A program made the translations under genes and the position numbers. From Chromatiaceae bacterium (lineage in GTDB: Bacteria; Pseudomonadota; Gammaproteobacteria; Chromatiales; Chromatiaceae), in the NCBI GenBank assembly GCA_007693535.1, contig REDK01000122.1:1-40594 (forward strand): 40,594 nt of DNA. The letters run 5' to 3'. Positions 1-7,515 of the stretch are shown piece after piece. Numbering within the stretch: position 1 is the stretch's first letter; the number at the start of each line of letters is the position of its first letter. The notes beneath the pieces were generated by a model. It ran no database searches. It had not been told where the DNA came from and saw only the letters and a program-made list of their open reading frames with translations.

Positions 1-1215
1 CGCCCGCTCGGCACGCCGCAGCCGCTGCCAGGGGGCGGCCGCACGCAGGGTCTCGATGACGTTCAGGCGGGCGCCGGCACCGGGCTCGCCGCGGCGGGTG
101 CCGGCTGGGCGCCCACGCAGGCTACCGCCCTGGATCGCCCCGGACTTGCCGCTGCTGCGCTGGCGGCTGCGCATCGCACCCATCTGCAACAGTGCCAGCA
201 GGTTGGCCGGGATCGCCGCCTGCGCCGACTCCAGCACCATATCCTCCAACGGCTTGTCGATCTCCTGCGGCGGCGGCTGGTCCTGTTCGCCCTGATCCTG
301 GTTCTCCTCCGGCGGGGGTGGTTCCTCCATGGTCTGGTCGTCCGGCGGCTCAGGCATTGGCAGCCGGGTCGCCCGCGGTGCCAGCACCAGCCGCGCCGCG
401 ACGCTGAGGTCTTCGCTGGCGACGGCCGTGCGCCCGGCCAGCGCGGCGGCGGCCTGGGCCACCCGCAGCGCCGCCAGCGAGGCGCGCAGCGAATCCACCC
501 CCAGGGCGAGGGCGGTGCCGCAGATGAGTTCCAGCGCCTCGTCGTCGCTGGTCACCGCCGAGAGGCGCGCCCGCGCCGCCAACACTGCGGCCGGATCGAT
601 GGCGGACGGCAACGCCGCGCGCCAGGCGATGTCGTTGAGGTCGAGCAGCACTGCGCAGCGGTCGAGCAGGGTGTGCGGGACCTGCTCCTCGTCGTTGGCC
701 CCCTCGTCGAGCGCGACCACGCCGAAGCGGGTCGGGGTGCGGGCGGTGATCCCATCGCGCTCTACCAGCACCTCGCCGTTGTCCATGCTGGCGCTGAGAT
801 GGGCGGCGGTGTTGCGGGCGATGCGCTCGGCCATGGCCAGCAGCACCACGCCGCCGTCGCATTCGGCCAGCAGGCCGCGCTCGGCGATCGGGCGCCCGGC
901 GCGAAGGGTGGCGGCCAGGTCCAGCCCGCCCAGTAGGCGACCGTCGGCAATGTGCAGCGGCAGGCGTCGCAGCGGACGGTCCGCCGGCAGCAGCTCCCGC
1001 AACAGCTCCAGCCAGATGTCGCGCACCGGCCCCGGCAGAGCACGCACCGCGATGCCGGCGAGGCCGGCCGGGTCGACCGCGAACAGGGCCGCCGCCAGGC
1101 AGGCGTCGTCCCAGCGCGAGACCGGCGCACGCTCGGGGTTGGCTGGTGGCGCTGCCGACGCCACTGCCGGCGGCGGGCCGGCGGCCGGAATCGATGCCGC
1201 GGCGCCGTCGCTCAT
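1..1215 (-). CDS. bchD: Magnesium chelatase subunit D (BchD), 3' end outside window
   Basis: Subunit of Mg-protoporphyrin IX chelatase, which uses ATP to insert Mg2+ into protoporphyrin IX at the entry to bacteriochlorophyll synthesis; cytoplasmic, working as a platform with BchI and BchH. The visible 405 codons begin at an ATG overlapping the bchI stop (ATGA at 1212-1215), so the two are translationally coupled. The N-terminal half resembles a AAA+ domain without a good Walker A, as is usual for the D subunit. It is followed by a proline/acid-rich linker (rich in P, E, D and Q, roughly residues 285-320) and a basic Gly/Arg/Ser stretch leading toward the integrin-I (VWA) domain. The VWA domain with its MIDAS motif lies beyond base 1. 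The call rests on the bchI neighbour and on this domain order, and is firm. Confidence 0.9.
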   Translation of the reverse strand, partial: MSDGAAASIPAAGPPPAVASAAPPANPERAPVSRWDDACLAAALFAVDPAGLAGIAVRALPGPVRDIWLELLRELLPADRPLRRLPLHIADGRLLGGLDLAATLRAGRPIAERGLLAECDGGVVLLAMAERIARNTAAHLSASMDNGEVLVERDGITARTPTRFGVVALDEGANDEEQVPHTLLDRCAVLLDLNDIAWRAALPSAIDPAAVLAARARLSAVTSDDEALELICGTALALGVDSLRASLAALRVAQAAAALAGRTAVASEDLSVAARLVLAPRATRLPMPEPPDDQTMEEPPPPEENQDQGEQDQPPPQEIDKPLEDMVLESAQAAIPANLLALLQMGAMRSRQRSSGKSGAIQGGSLRGRPAGTRRGEPGAGARLNVIETLRAAAPWQRLRRAERA

Positions 1216-2240
1216 GCCCCGAACAGCTCCTCGATCGCGCGCTCGACGCGGGTGGTGGAGCCGGCATCGTCGAGCACGTTACGGCGCAGGCGATGGCGCA
1301 GGGCGGGCGGTGCGACCCGCTTGAGATGCTCGTCGCCGACGCTGGCATCGCCCTGGAGCGCGGCCAGGGCGCGCGCGGCGCGGATCAGGGTCAGCTCACC
1401 GCGCAGCCCGTCGGTGCCGAGCTTCAGACAGAGTTCCGAGGCCCGCTGCAGGGTCGCGTCCGATACCTCGACCTCGGGCAGGCGCTCCTTGGCATTCAGG
1501 ATCTGGCGGCGGATCTTGGCGTCCTTGCGCTTCCATTTCTCGACGAAGGCGGGTGGGTCACGCTCGAACTCGTCGCGCAGCCGCACCACCTGCATGCGGC
1601 TCTTGAGATCCTTCGGCGTCGTCACCTCGACCGACAGGCCGAAGCGGTCGAGCAACTGTGGTCGCAGTTCGCCCTCCTCGGGGTTGCCGCTGCCGACCAG
1701 CACGAAGCGCGCTGGATGGCGGATCGACAGGCCTTCGCGCTCGACCACGTTCTCGCCGGAGGCGGCCACGTCCAGCAGGGCGTCCACCAGATGATCCTCC
1801 AGCAGATTGGCCTCGTCGATATAGAGAAAGCCGCGGTGGGCGCGCGCCAGCAGGCCCGGCTCGAATGCCTTCTCGCCGCGAGTCAGGGCGCTTTCCAGGT
1901 CCAGTGCGCCGATCACACGGTCTTCGGTGGCCCCGAGCGGCAGGTCTACCACCGGGACCGGCGCCTTGCGCGTCTTGCGCTTGTGCTGCTGATCGGGATT
2001 GCGGCAGCGCTCGCACAGGCCCGGCGGCGGCACCTCGGGGTCGCAGTTATAGGGGCAGCCGTCGACCACCTGCATGGGCGGCAGCAGCGCGGCCAGCGCG
2101 CGGATGGCGGTAGATTTACCGGTACCGCGGTCGCCGAAGACCAAGACACCACCGATACTCTGGTCCGTCGCCGCGATCAGGATCGCGAGCTTCATTTCTT
2201 CCTGGGCGACGATGGCGGAAAACGGAAAGGCGACGGGCAT
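1212..2240 (-). CDS. bchI: Magnesium chelatase ATPase subunit I (BchI)
   Basis: AAA+ motor of Mg-chelatase; its ring, with BchD, drives Mg2+ insertion into protoporphyrin IX on BchH. The 342-residue product has the usual family length. Walker A GDRGTGKST is at about 36-44, Walker B FLYIDEAN at about 138-145, and a sensor-1-like VGSGNPEEGELRPQLLDRFG stretch follows. A Cys-containing insert (CPYNC...CERC, about 62-79) is typical of BchI/ChlI. The start at 2240 keeps the conserved N-terminal segment VAFPFSAIVAQEEMK; only a weak ribosome site (GAG) lies upstream. The gene is first in the pair and overlaps bchD by 4 bases. No TGT-N12-ACA (PpsR/CrtJ-type) site was found just upstream. Confidence 0.96.
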   Translation of the reverse strand: MPVAFPFSAIVAQEEMKLAILIAATDQSIGGVLVFGDRGTGKSTAIRALAALLPPMQVVDGCPYNCDPEVPPPGLCERCRNPDQQHKRKTRKAPVPVVDLPLGATEDRVIGALDLESALTRGEKAFEPGLLARAHRGFLYIDEANLLEDHLVDALLDVAASGENVVEREGLSIRHPARFVLVGSGNPEEGELRPQLLDRFGLSVEVTTPKDLKSRMQVVRLRDEFERDPPAFVEKWKRKDAKIRRQILNAKERLPEVEVSDATLQRASELCLKLGTDGLRGELTLIRAARALAALQGDASVGDEHLKRVAPPALRHRLRRNVLDDAGSTTRVERAIEELFGA

Positions 2241-2749
2241 AATCTCGGCAACCTGGGTCTGCTGGGGGGAATCATGGTGCCGCGCCGCGGCCCGATCTGC
2301 CGGGGCCGGTCACCAGTCTCCGCTGGGAGCGGGGTTTTCGCGCCAGATGGAGGCCGGGTGGCTGGCGCCGCATTGCGGCCCGGCACCCTATCCCCCCGCA
2401 AACCGGGAGGTCAAGCGGCGCCCGGCAATTGGTTGCGCCAGCGCAGGGGGTGAGCGGTGCCGACGACGACAACTGTTGGGTCGATAACCCGCGGTTGATC
2501 CGGCTGCAAACCGTGGTTCGGCCAGCCCGGTGACGCTCCGCCGCAAGGCGGCGAGGATGTCAACAAGATCGATGCTCACAATGACCAGATGGGTTGTCGC
2601 ACCGAGGTTGCCACGTTCGACATGCGCCTGCCGCGCGCCCGGTCATCGATACGCTGTATCTCTCGCCGCTGGCCTTATCCAGAGAAACCCTATCACCGGC
2701 TGGTGCGTGCGAGCCTGCCGGACCCGGCCGGGTTGCGGCGGTGCGGCGA
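2241..2749. other. Intergenic stretch, no gene recognised
   Basis: About 509 bases between the divergently read end of an aldehyde dehydrogenase gene and the bchI start. Short open frames here (for example 2388-2579 on the minus strand) have arginine/proline-rich shadow-like translations and no recognisable family. A short imperfect inverted repeat lies around CAACTGTTG near 2469-2477. The bchI promoter must lie here, but no convincing -35/-10 pair stands out. Confidence 0.5.
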
Positions 2750-4192
2750 TCAGGCCCGGTCGCGCCGCAGTACGATCAGCTTCTCGATCTGCATGTCGCG
2801 GAAGCTGAAGGGGATGCCGCCGGTGCCGAGACCGGATTGGCGCAACCCTCCGAACGGCATCCAGTCGGTGCGAAAGGCGGTGTGGTCGTTGATCATCACC
2901 GCGCTCGCGGCCAGACGGTCGGCGGCAGACAGCGCGAACTCGAGATCGCGCGTGAACACGGCGGCCTGAAACGCGAACGGCAGGGCGTTGGCGGTCCTGA
3001 TGGCGGTATCGGCATCGGCATAGGGATAGACGCAGATGACCGGGCCGAACACCTCCTGGGTGCTGACCAGGGCGTCCGCCGGCGGATCGAACAGGATGGT
3101 CGGCGCATAGCAGGTCGGCGCAAGCGGCTGGCCACCAGTCAGGCAGCGGGCGCCGCCGGCGATGGCGTCCCGCACCCAGGCCGCGACGCGTTCGACCTCG
3201 GCCGGGCGGATCAGCGGGCCGATTGCGGTGTCGGGCTGGGCCGGGTCGGCGACTGGCATCCGCTCGGCGGCCGCGGCCAGGGCCACCGCCAGCGGCTCGG
3301 CGATGTGCTGATGGGCATAGACCCGCTGCACCGAGACGCACACCTGGCCGGCATGATAGAGGCCGCCCTTGGCCAGCGCCGGCACCACCCGTGCCAGATC
3401 CTGGCCCTGATCCACCAGCACCGGCGCGACGCCGCCATGCTCCAGCGCGCAGCGGGTGCCGGGCGCGAGTCGGGCGCGCAGGTGCCAGCCGACCCGCGCG
3501 CTGCCGATGAAGCTCAGGAACGCCACCCGCGGGTCGGTGGCCAGGGCCTCGGCGCTGGCCAGATCATCGGTCACCAACCCCTGCGCCAGCGCCGGCGGCA
3601 GCCCGGCCGCGTGCAGCAGTTCCAGGAACCGCAGGCCGGACAGCGGCGTATCCGCGGCCGGCTTGATGATGACCGGGCAGCCGGCGGCCACCGCCGGTGC
3701 CACCTGATGCACGGCCAGGTTCAACGGATGGTTGAAGGCGCTGATCGCCACCACCGGGCCGATCGGCTCATGGGTGGTGAAGGCGAGCCGCCCGGCTGCG
3801 GCAGCGGTCGCGCGCATCGGCACCTCGCGCCCGCCGTCGCTGCGCAGCACCTCGGCGCAGTTGCGCACGCCATCGATGGCCCGGGCGACCTCGATGCGCG
3901 AGTCGGCCAGCGGCTTGCCGCCCTCGCGGGTGGCGAGCAGGGCCAGCGCCTCGGCCTGCTCCTCCATCGCCCGCGCGGTGCGGTGCAGGATGGCCACGCG
4001 TTCGTGACCGGGCAGCCAGCAGGCGCGGTCGCGGAAGCAGGCATCCGCGACCGCCAGCGCCTGCTCCACCCCGGCCCAGTCCACCTGATCGACGGTCGCG
4101 ATGCTGGTCAGATCGTACGGATTGCGGACCTCCAGGCGTGCCACCGGGGTGACCGCGGCGGCGATGCGATGGGGCTGGTGGGGGATCGGCAT
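2750..4192 (-). CDS. NAD(P)-dependent aldehyde dehydrogenase family protein
   Basis: Oxidises an aldehyde to an acid, or acyl product, with NAD(P)+; cytoplasmic. The protein is 480 residues, a normal length for the superfamily. Visible landmarks are the cofactor-binding FNHPLNLAVHQVAPA...GCPVIIKPA segment, the general-base Glu in LEHGGVAPVLV, the catalytic Cys in GGLYHAGQVCVSVQR, and the late STQEVFGPV and MPFGGLRQSGLG motifs. The open frame extends 60 codons upstream, but that part is Pro/Arg-rich and unlike any family member. The ATG at 4192, with GAGG just upstream, leads into the conserved region and is preferred. The pattern is closest to the GapN/lactaldehyde/phosphonoacetaldehyde dehydrogenase-like branch; the substrate cannot be read from sequence. 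It stands alone, with 500 bases to bchI. Confidence 0.88.
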   Translation of the reverse strand: MPIPHQPHRIAAAVTPVARLEVRNPYDLTSIATVDQVDWAGVEQALAVADACFRDRACWLPGHERVAILHRTARAMEEQAEALALLATREGGKPLADSRIEVARAIDGVRNCAEVLRSDGGREVPMRATAAAAGRLAFTTHEPIGPVVAISAFNHPLNLAVHQVAPAVAAGCPVIIKPAADTPLSGLRFLELLHAAGLPPALAQGLVTDDLASAEALATDPRVAFLSFIGSARVGWHLRARLAPGTRCALEHGGVAPVLVDQGQDLARVVPALAKGGLYHAGQVCVSVQRVYAHQHIAEPLAVALAAAAERMPVADPAQPDTAIGPLIRPAEVERVAAWVRDAIAGGARCLTGGQPLAPTCYAPTILFDPPADALVSTQEVFGPVICVYPYADADTAIRTANALPFAFQAAVFTRDLEFALSAADRLAASAVMINDHTAFRTDWMPFGGLRQSGLGTGGIPFSFRDMQIEKLIVLRRDRA

Positions 4193-4512
4193 GGTCTCGG
4201 ACCTCGGGTTGCTGCGGCGCTGCCGGCCGGCTTCGCCGCCGGCTGGGGCGGGATGGGGGGACCTTACGGGGTTTGCGGCCGGGCCGGTCACCAGCCGGGC
4301 GCGGGCTGCCGGTGGCGGCGGTGGGCCTGGTGCCAGACGATTGAGGTTAGCCGGGCGCCCGATCCGATGCACGTGCCGACTCGCCCTGGGCGGCGGTGAA
4401 CTGCACCCCCAGTCAATACCGCGGGTGCGCCACTGTTCTTACCTGGCGGGTGCGGCCGCCTGGCAGCGGCGGCGCCGCGCCTGCCAATCCCCCGCACCGC
4501 TGCAAGCAGCCT
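4193..4512. other. Intergenic stretch, no gene recognised
   Basis: About 320 GC-rich bases between two divergent units (aldehyde dehydrogenase on the minus strand, decayed membrane protein on the plus). Open frames crossing it are Arg/Pro-rich and look like shadows. A short GC-rich inverted repeat (GCCGGC...GCCGGC) occurs around 4222-4242. No clear promoter was identified. Confidence 0.45.
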
Positions 4513-5432
4513 ATGGATCAGCAGCACTTGCCGTCCGCACGTCACCCCGCACCCAGCGCCCTGCCAGATGGCGTGGGACTCGCCTGGTTCTGGTTGACTG
4601 CGGCCACCCTGGGTTGGCTCCTGCTGGCCCTCTCGGTGCGGCTGCACGCTGTACACTGGGTCCTGCGGTTCATCGATGCCGCGGCGTTGGCCGCGGGCGA
4701 GACCTCGATCCCGCCACCCTGATCCGCGCCGCCACCAAACCGCTCGCCTGGGTCGATCCCTGCTCCAGCGCGGCGGCCGCGGCCGCCACCGCAGCGACCG
4801 AGCGTGCCTTGAGCGCGACGGCGCAGGCGCAACGAGAACTGCTGCTGCGCGATTTGCGCGTACACCTCGAACGGAAAAACGAGCGGCTGTTACGCCCGGT
4901 CGAGACCGGCGTCGATCGCTATCTGGACTGGCACTGCACCCTGCTCGGCGAATATCAGCGGCTGACCGCGCTGGCGGCCGGGAAGTTCGCCGAACTAATG
5001 GTGGAGCAGATGAAGCAACACCTGTTTGCGGCGACCGACTTCGACGTCCGGTGGGCGCCGATGCTCGAGCGCCTGCAGGAACGCACCTGGCAGCGCCTGA
5101 CCCTGGCCGCCGGGTTCCTGGATGCGCAATGGTAGACCAGGTTGGCGGCAGCACCCTGCACCGGCCTGACCATCGATCCCAACTGGCTGTCGCGGCTGGA
5201 GGTCGGCCGCGATCCGCGCCGTCAGGCCGTCGCGCTGAGCGGCGGCACCCTGGTCGGGGCGATCACCGTCGCCCTGTTGTCCAAGCAGTTGGCGGCCGCG
5301 GTCACGGCCCAGATTATGGACAAGAAGGGCATCCAGGCCGCGGTCGCACTCGCTGCCAAGGGCGCCGCCAAGCGGGGCGGCGGGGTGCTCGCGGCCGCCG
5401 CTGGCGCTCCCGCGCTCTGCGCGCCGACCGGC
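4513..5432 (+). pseudogene. Decayed membrane-protein gene (frameshift, nonsense codon, lost 3' end)
   Basis: Three pieces read in order look like one protein. The first (ATG at 4513) has a hydrophobic segment, GLAWFWLTAATLGWLLLAL, that could span the membrane, and its frame stops at 4722. From about 4700 a +/-1 frame continues as DLDPATLIRAATKPLAW followed by a long charged helical segment (LRDLRVHLERKNERLL... to about 5130). This piece ends at a TAG at 5133-5135, after which the same frame continues as IDPNWLSRLEVGRD and a second hydrophobic/Gly-Ala-rich part (VALSGGTLVGAITVALL). Coding-like character fades after about 5430. One frameshift, one nonsense codon and a missing C-terminus argue for a pseudogene. 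The function is unknown; I recognise only the style of a two-membrane-segment protein with a coiled centre. The 3' boundary is approximate. Confidence 0.55.
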
Positions 5433-5766
5433 GCGGGATCGGGCAGCCGCCCGGTGGCGGGTGGCGACCGACCTGCCCCCGCGCTGCGCTCGGCGCACTT
5501 GAGATGGGGCCACCAACGAGGCAGTATGCTGCCAGCTCGCGGACGCCCTGTCGGCGTCACCTGAGACGCCGTGACCCCCTTCAGCGGCCAGCGGCAGCGG
5601 CGGGCGGCTGCCTTCTCGGCGCACAAGTGCGGCTCGATCACCCCGACGGCCGCGGGCCGATCCTTGCCGGTTCGGCCTGCTGGCGGCGGCGAACGCGATG
5701 CCCAGGGCCAGGACCGGTCGGCACCGCGGCACCTGGTTCGCACCGAGGACAGCGATCAGCGAGGCG
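5433..5766. other. Spacer between decayed gene and HEPN/ATPase cassette
   Basis: About 334 bases that do not continue the decayed membrane-protein gene. Translations in all frames are Pro/Arg/Ala-rich. The minus-strand frame (5222-5743) is open, but part of it simply opposes the decayed gene. The promoter for the downstream three-gene cassette should lie here, though none is obvious. It could be a fragment of a dispersed repeat inserted into the old gene; that is inference. Confidence 0.35.
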
Positions 5767-6153
5767 ATGACGGGGCAAAACGAAGACTTCCCGGCCGCGG
5801 CGCGGCGCTGCCTCGCAGACGGCGAGTTGCTGTTGAACGCCGGGCGCCTGGCCAACGCGAGCCATCTGTTCGGCCTGGGCGCCGAATGTGCGCTGAAGCG
5901 CCTGTTGCAGCAGCATCCCGGCGTGGCAGAGGTTCCCCGCGCGCATCTGCCCGAGCTGCGAGACCATGCGTTGAAGACCTTGTGCCGTAAACAAGGCCGG
6001 GGCATCCGGCAGTTGTTGAAGCAGCGCGAGTCCATGGACGGTTGGCAGATCGACGCGCGTTACTGGCCTGATGCGGAGTTCTCCGCGGAACTCTGTCAAC
6101 TGCATCGGGACCACTGCCGGCGCACCCTGATCGCGGCCAACCTCGGGATCTGA
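5767..6153 (+). CDS. Small HEPN-like helical protein, first gene of a three-gene cassette
   Basis: A 128-residue, all-helical-looking protein. The segment AARRCLADGELLLNAGRLANASHLFGLGAECALKRLL (about 10-45) has the pattern of HEPN-type domains, in which an amphipathic helix pair carries the layout A..HL.G..AECALK. A canonical HEPN RNase motif (R-x4-6-H) is not visible; the closest is RAHLPELRDH, so a structural or antitoxin-like role is as likely as nuclease activity. The start at 5767 has AGCGAGG upstream and trims an Arg-rich extension. Its stop (6151-6153) directly abuts the ATG of the ParA-like gene, so the genes are co-translated. Family assignment is by pattern only. Confidence 0.6.
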   Translation: MTGQNEDFPAAARRCLADGELLLNAGRLANASHLFGLGAECALKRLLQQHPGVAEVPRAHLPELRDHALKTLCRKQGRGIRQLLKQRESMDGWQIDARYWPDAEFSAELCQLHRDHCRRTLIAANLGI

Positions 6154-7515
6154 ATGATGACCCCATGCACCTTCGACGACGCGCTGCCGCGGGCCCTCGC
6201 CGAGATCCAGCGCGCATTCCCAGACATCGAGCCCGCGGACGTCCGTTTCATCCGGGATATGAACGCTCGGGTGCATGTCGTGCTGCCGGATGCGGTCGAT
6301 GCGTCGGTGCTGGCGGCTGCGCGTCCGCGCTTGGCGCAACGGCTCGGGGCCTACAGCCCAGGCCTGGAGAGTGGCTTGACGCGCCTCTCGGAGACGCTGT
6401 CCGGCACGGCGCTCTGGGACGAGCCGTACGTGGTCGAGGACATCGACAGGATCTTGGTGCGGCTGATCGAACGGCGCGTGATGGGCCAGGATTGGGCCTT
6501 GGCGCCGAGCGCCGAACCGGTCGGCGCAGGCGCTCCGGCGCCGCATGCGCCGCGGGTCTCGTTCTTCAGCCTGAAGGGCGGCGTCGGGCGCAGCACCGCC
6601 CTGTTCCTGTGGGGACGTGCGTTGGCGGCCCGCGGCAAGCGGGTGCTGCTGCTGGACCTGGACCTGGAGGCGCCAGGGCTCGGGGCACAGCTGCTGCCGG
6701 ATGCCGACCGTCCCGACTTCGGCGTCGTCGACTGGTTGGTCGAGGACCTGGTCGGCAGCCCGGTGGCCGCGGCGATGCTGGAGCAGCGGACGCTGGTGGC
6801 GCGGTCGCCATTGGCCGATGTCGGTTACCTGTCGGTGGTCCCGGCGACCGGCCGGCGGTCGATGCAACGTCCGGGCGGCTTCATCGCGAAGCTGGCGCGC
6901 GCCTATCTCGAATCGGAGCACGGGGACGGCGAGGGCCTGGCCGCGCGGGTGCGACGGCTGCTGACCGGCCTGGAGCAGCGGTTGGAGCCGGATCTCGTCC
7001 TGATCGACAGTCGGGCCGGGCTGCACGAGACGGCGGCGGCAGCGATTCTCCATCTGGACGCTGACGTATTGCTGTTCGCGACGGACCAGCCGACGGTCTG
7101 GGAGGGCTATCGCTATCTGCTGGCGCAACTGGCGCAGATGGCCCACATCGCCCCCGCCGGTGCCGACGACGATTGGCGGCTGCGGCTCAAGATGGTGTAT
7201 GCCAAGGCGGTGAAGACACAGGCCGCGCTTGATCTTTTTCGGTCGCGGGCCTATCGGTTGTGGCTGGATTGCCTGTACGACGAGCAACTGCCGAACGTCG
7301 GCTCGGATCGGTTCAGCTTCGCCGAAACGGACGATGCGGCGCCCCATCATCCGCTCTTGATCCTGCACCACCCGGTCTTCGAACAGTTCAATCCGCTGGA
7401 GGACCTGAACGAGGCGGCCGAGGCGGCCGTCGCGGCCAGCTTCGGCCCGTTCATGATTGCGCTGAACGAGCGCGTCCTCGGCGAAGACGGCGCGGGAGTT
7501 CGCGATGACCGTTGA
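6154..7515 (+). CDS. ParA/MinD-like P-loop ATPase
   Basis: A 453-residue protein. Residues 1-130 form an N-terminal domain of unknown type. A deviant Walker A, FFSLKGGVGRSTAL, lies at about 137-150 (KGGxGxST with the signature Lys), followed by VLLLDLDLEAPGLG (about 164-177, the switch region) and a Walker B-like DLVLIDSRAGLHE (about 280-292). This is the SIMIBI/ParA-MinD class, whose members switch between monomer and ATP dimer and usually position other molecules or act as sensors. The segment DVLLFATDQPTVWEGYRYLL fits the later part of that fold. The start is the first of two Met codons directly after the HEPN-like gene stop. The 3' end overlaps the next gene by 11 bases. The gene is not near oriC, a plasmid partition locus or flagellar genes, so a housekeeping ParA/MinD role is unlikely. 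Confidence 0.85.
   Translation: MMTPCTFDDALPRALAEIQRAFPDIEPADVRFIRDMNARVHVVLPDAVDASVLAAARPRLAQRLGAYSPGLESGLTRLSETLSGTALWDEPYVVEDIDRILVRLIERRVMGQDWALAPSAEPVGAGAPAPHAPRVSFFSLKGGVGRSTALFLWGRALAARGKRVLLLDLDLEAPGLGAQLLPDADRPDFGVVDWLVEDLVGSPVAAAMLEQRTLVARSPLADVGYLSVVPATGRRSMQRPGGFIAKLARAYLESEHGDGEGLAARVRRLLTGLEQRLEPDLVLIDSRAGLHETAAAAILHLDADVLLFATDQPTVWEGYRYLLAQLAQMAHIAPAGADDDWRLRLKMVYAKAVKTQAALDLFRSRAYRLWLDCLYDEQLPNVGSDRFSFAETDDAAPHHPLLILHHPVFEQFNPLEDLNEAAEAAVAASFGPFMIALNERVLGEDGAGVRDDR

Noticed and set aside
329-1324. Long frames on both strands over bchD (329-1324 plus, 350-1348 minus)
   Set aside because: They are out of frame with BchD, whose start overlaps the bchI stop and whose linker and domain order are recognisable.
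2241-2749. PpsR/CrtJ site (TGT-N12-ACA) upstream of bchI
   Set aside because: The only TGT...ACA pair seen has a 17-base spacer, not 12.
2594-4399. 601-codon open frame on the plus strand
   Set aside because: It opposes the aldehyde dehydrogenase codon-for-codon, is rich in Arg/Gly/His, and matches no family; a shadow frame caused by high GC.
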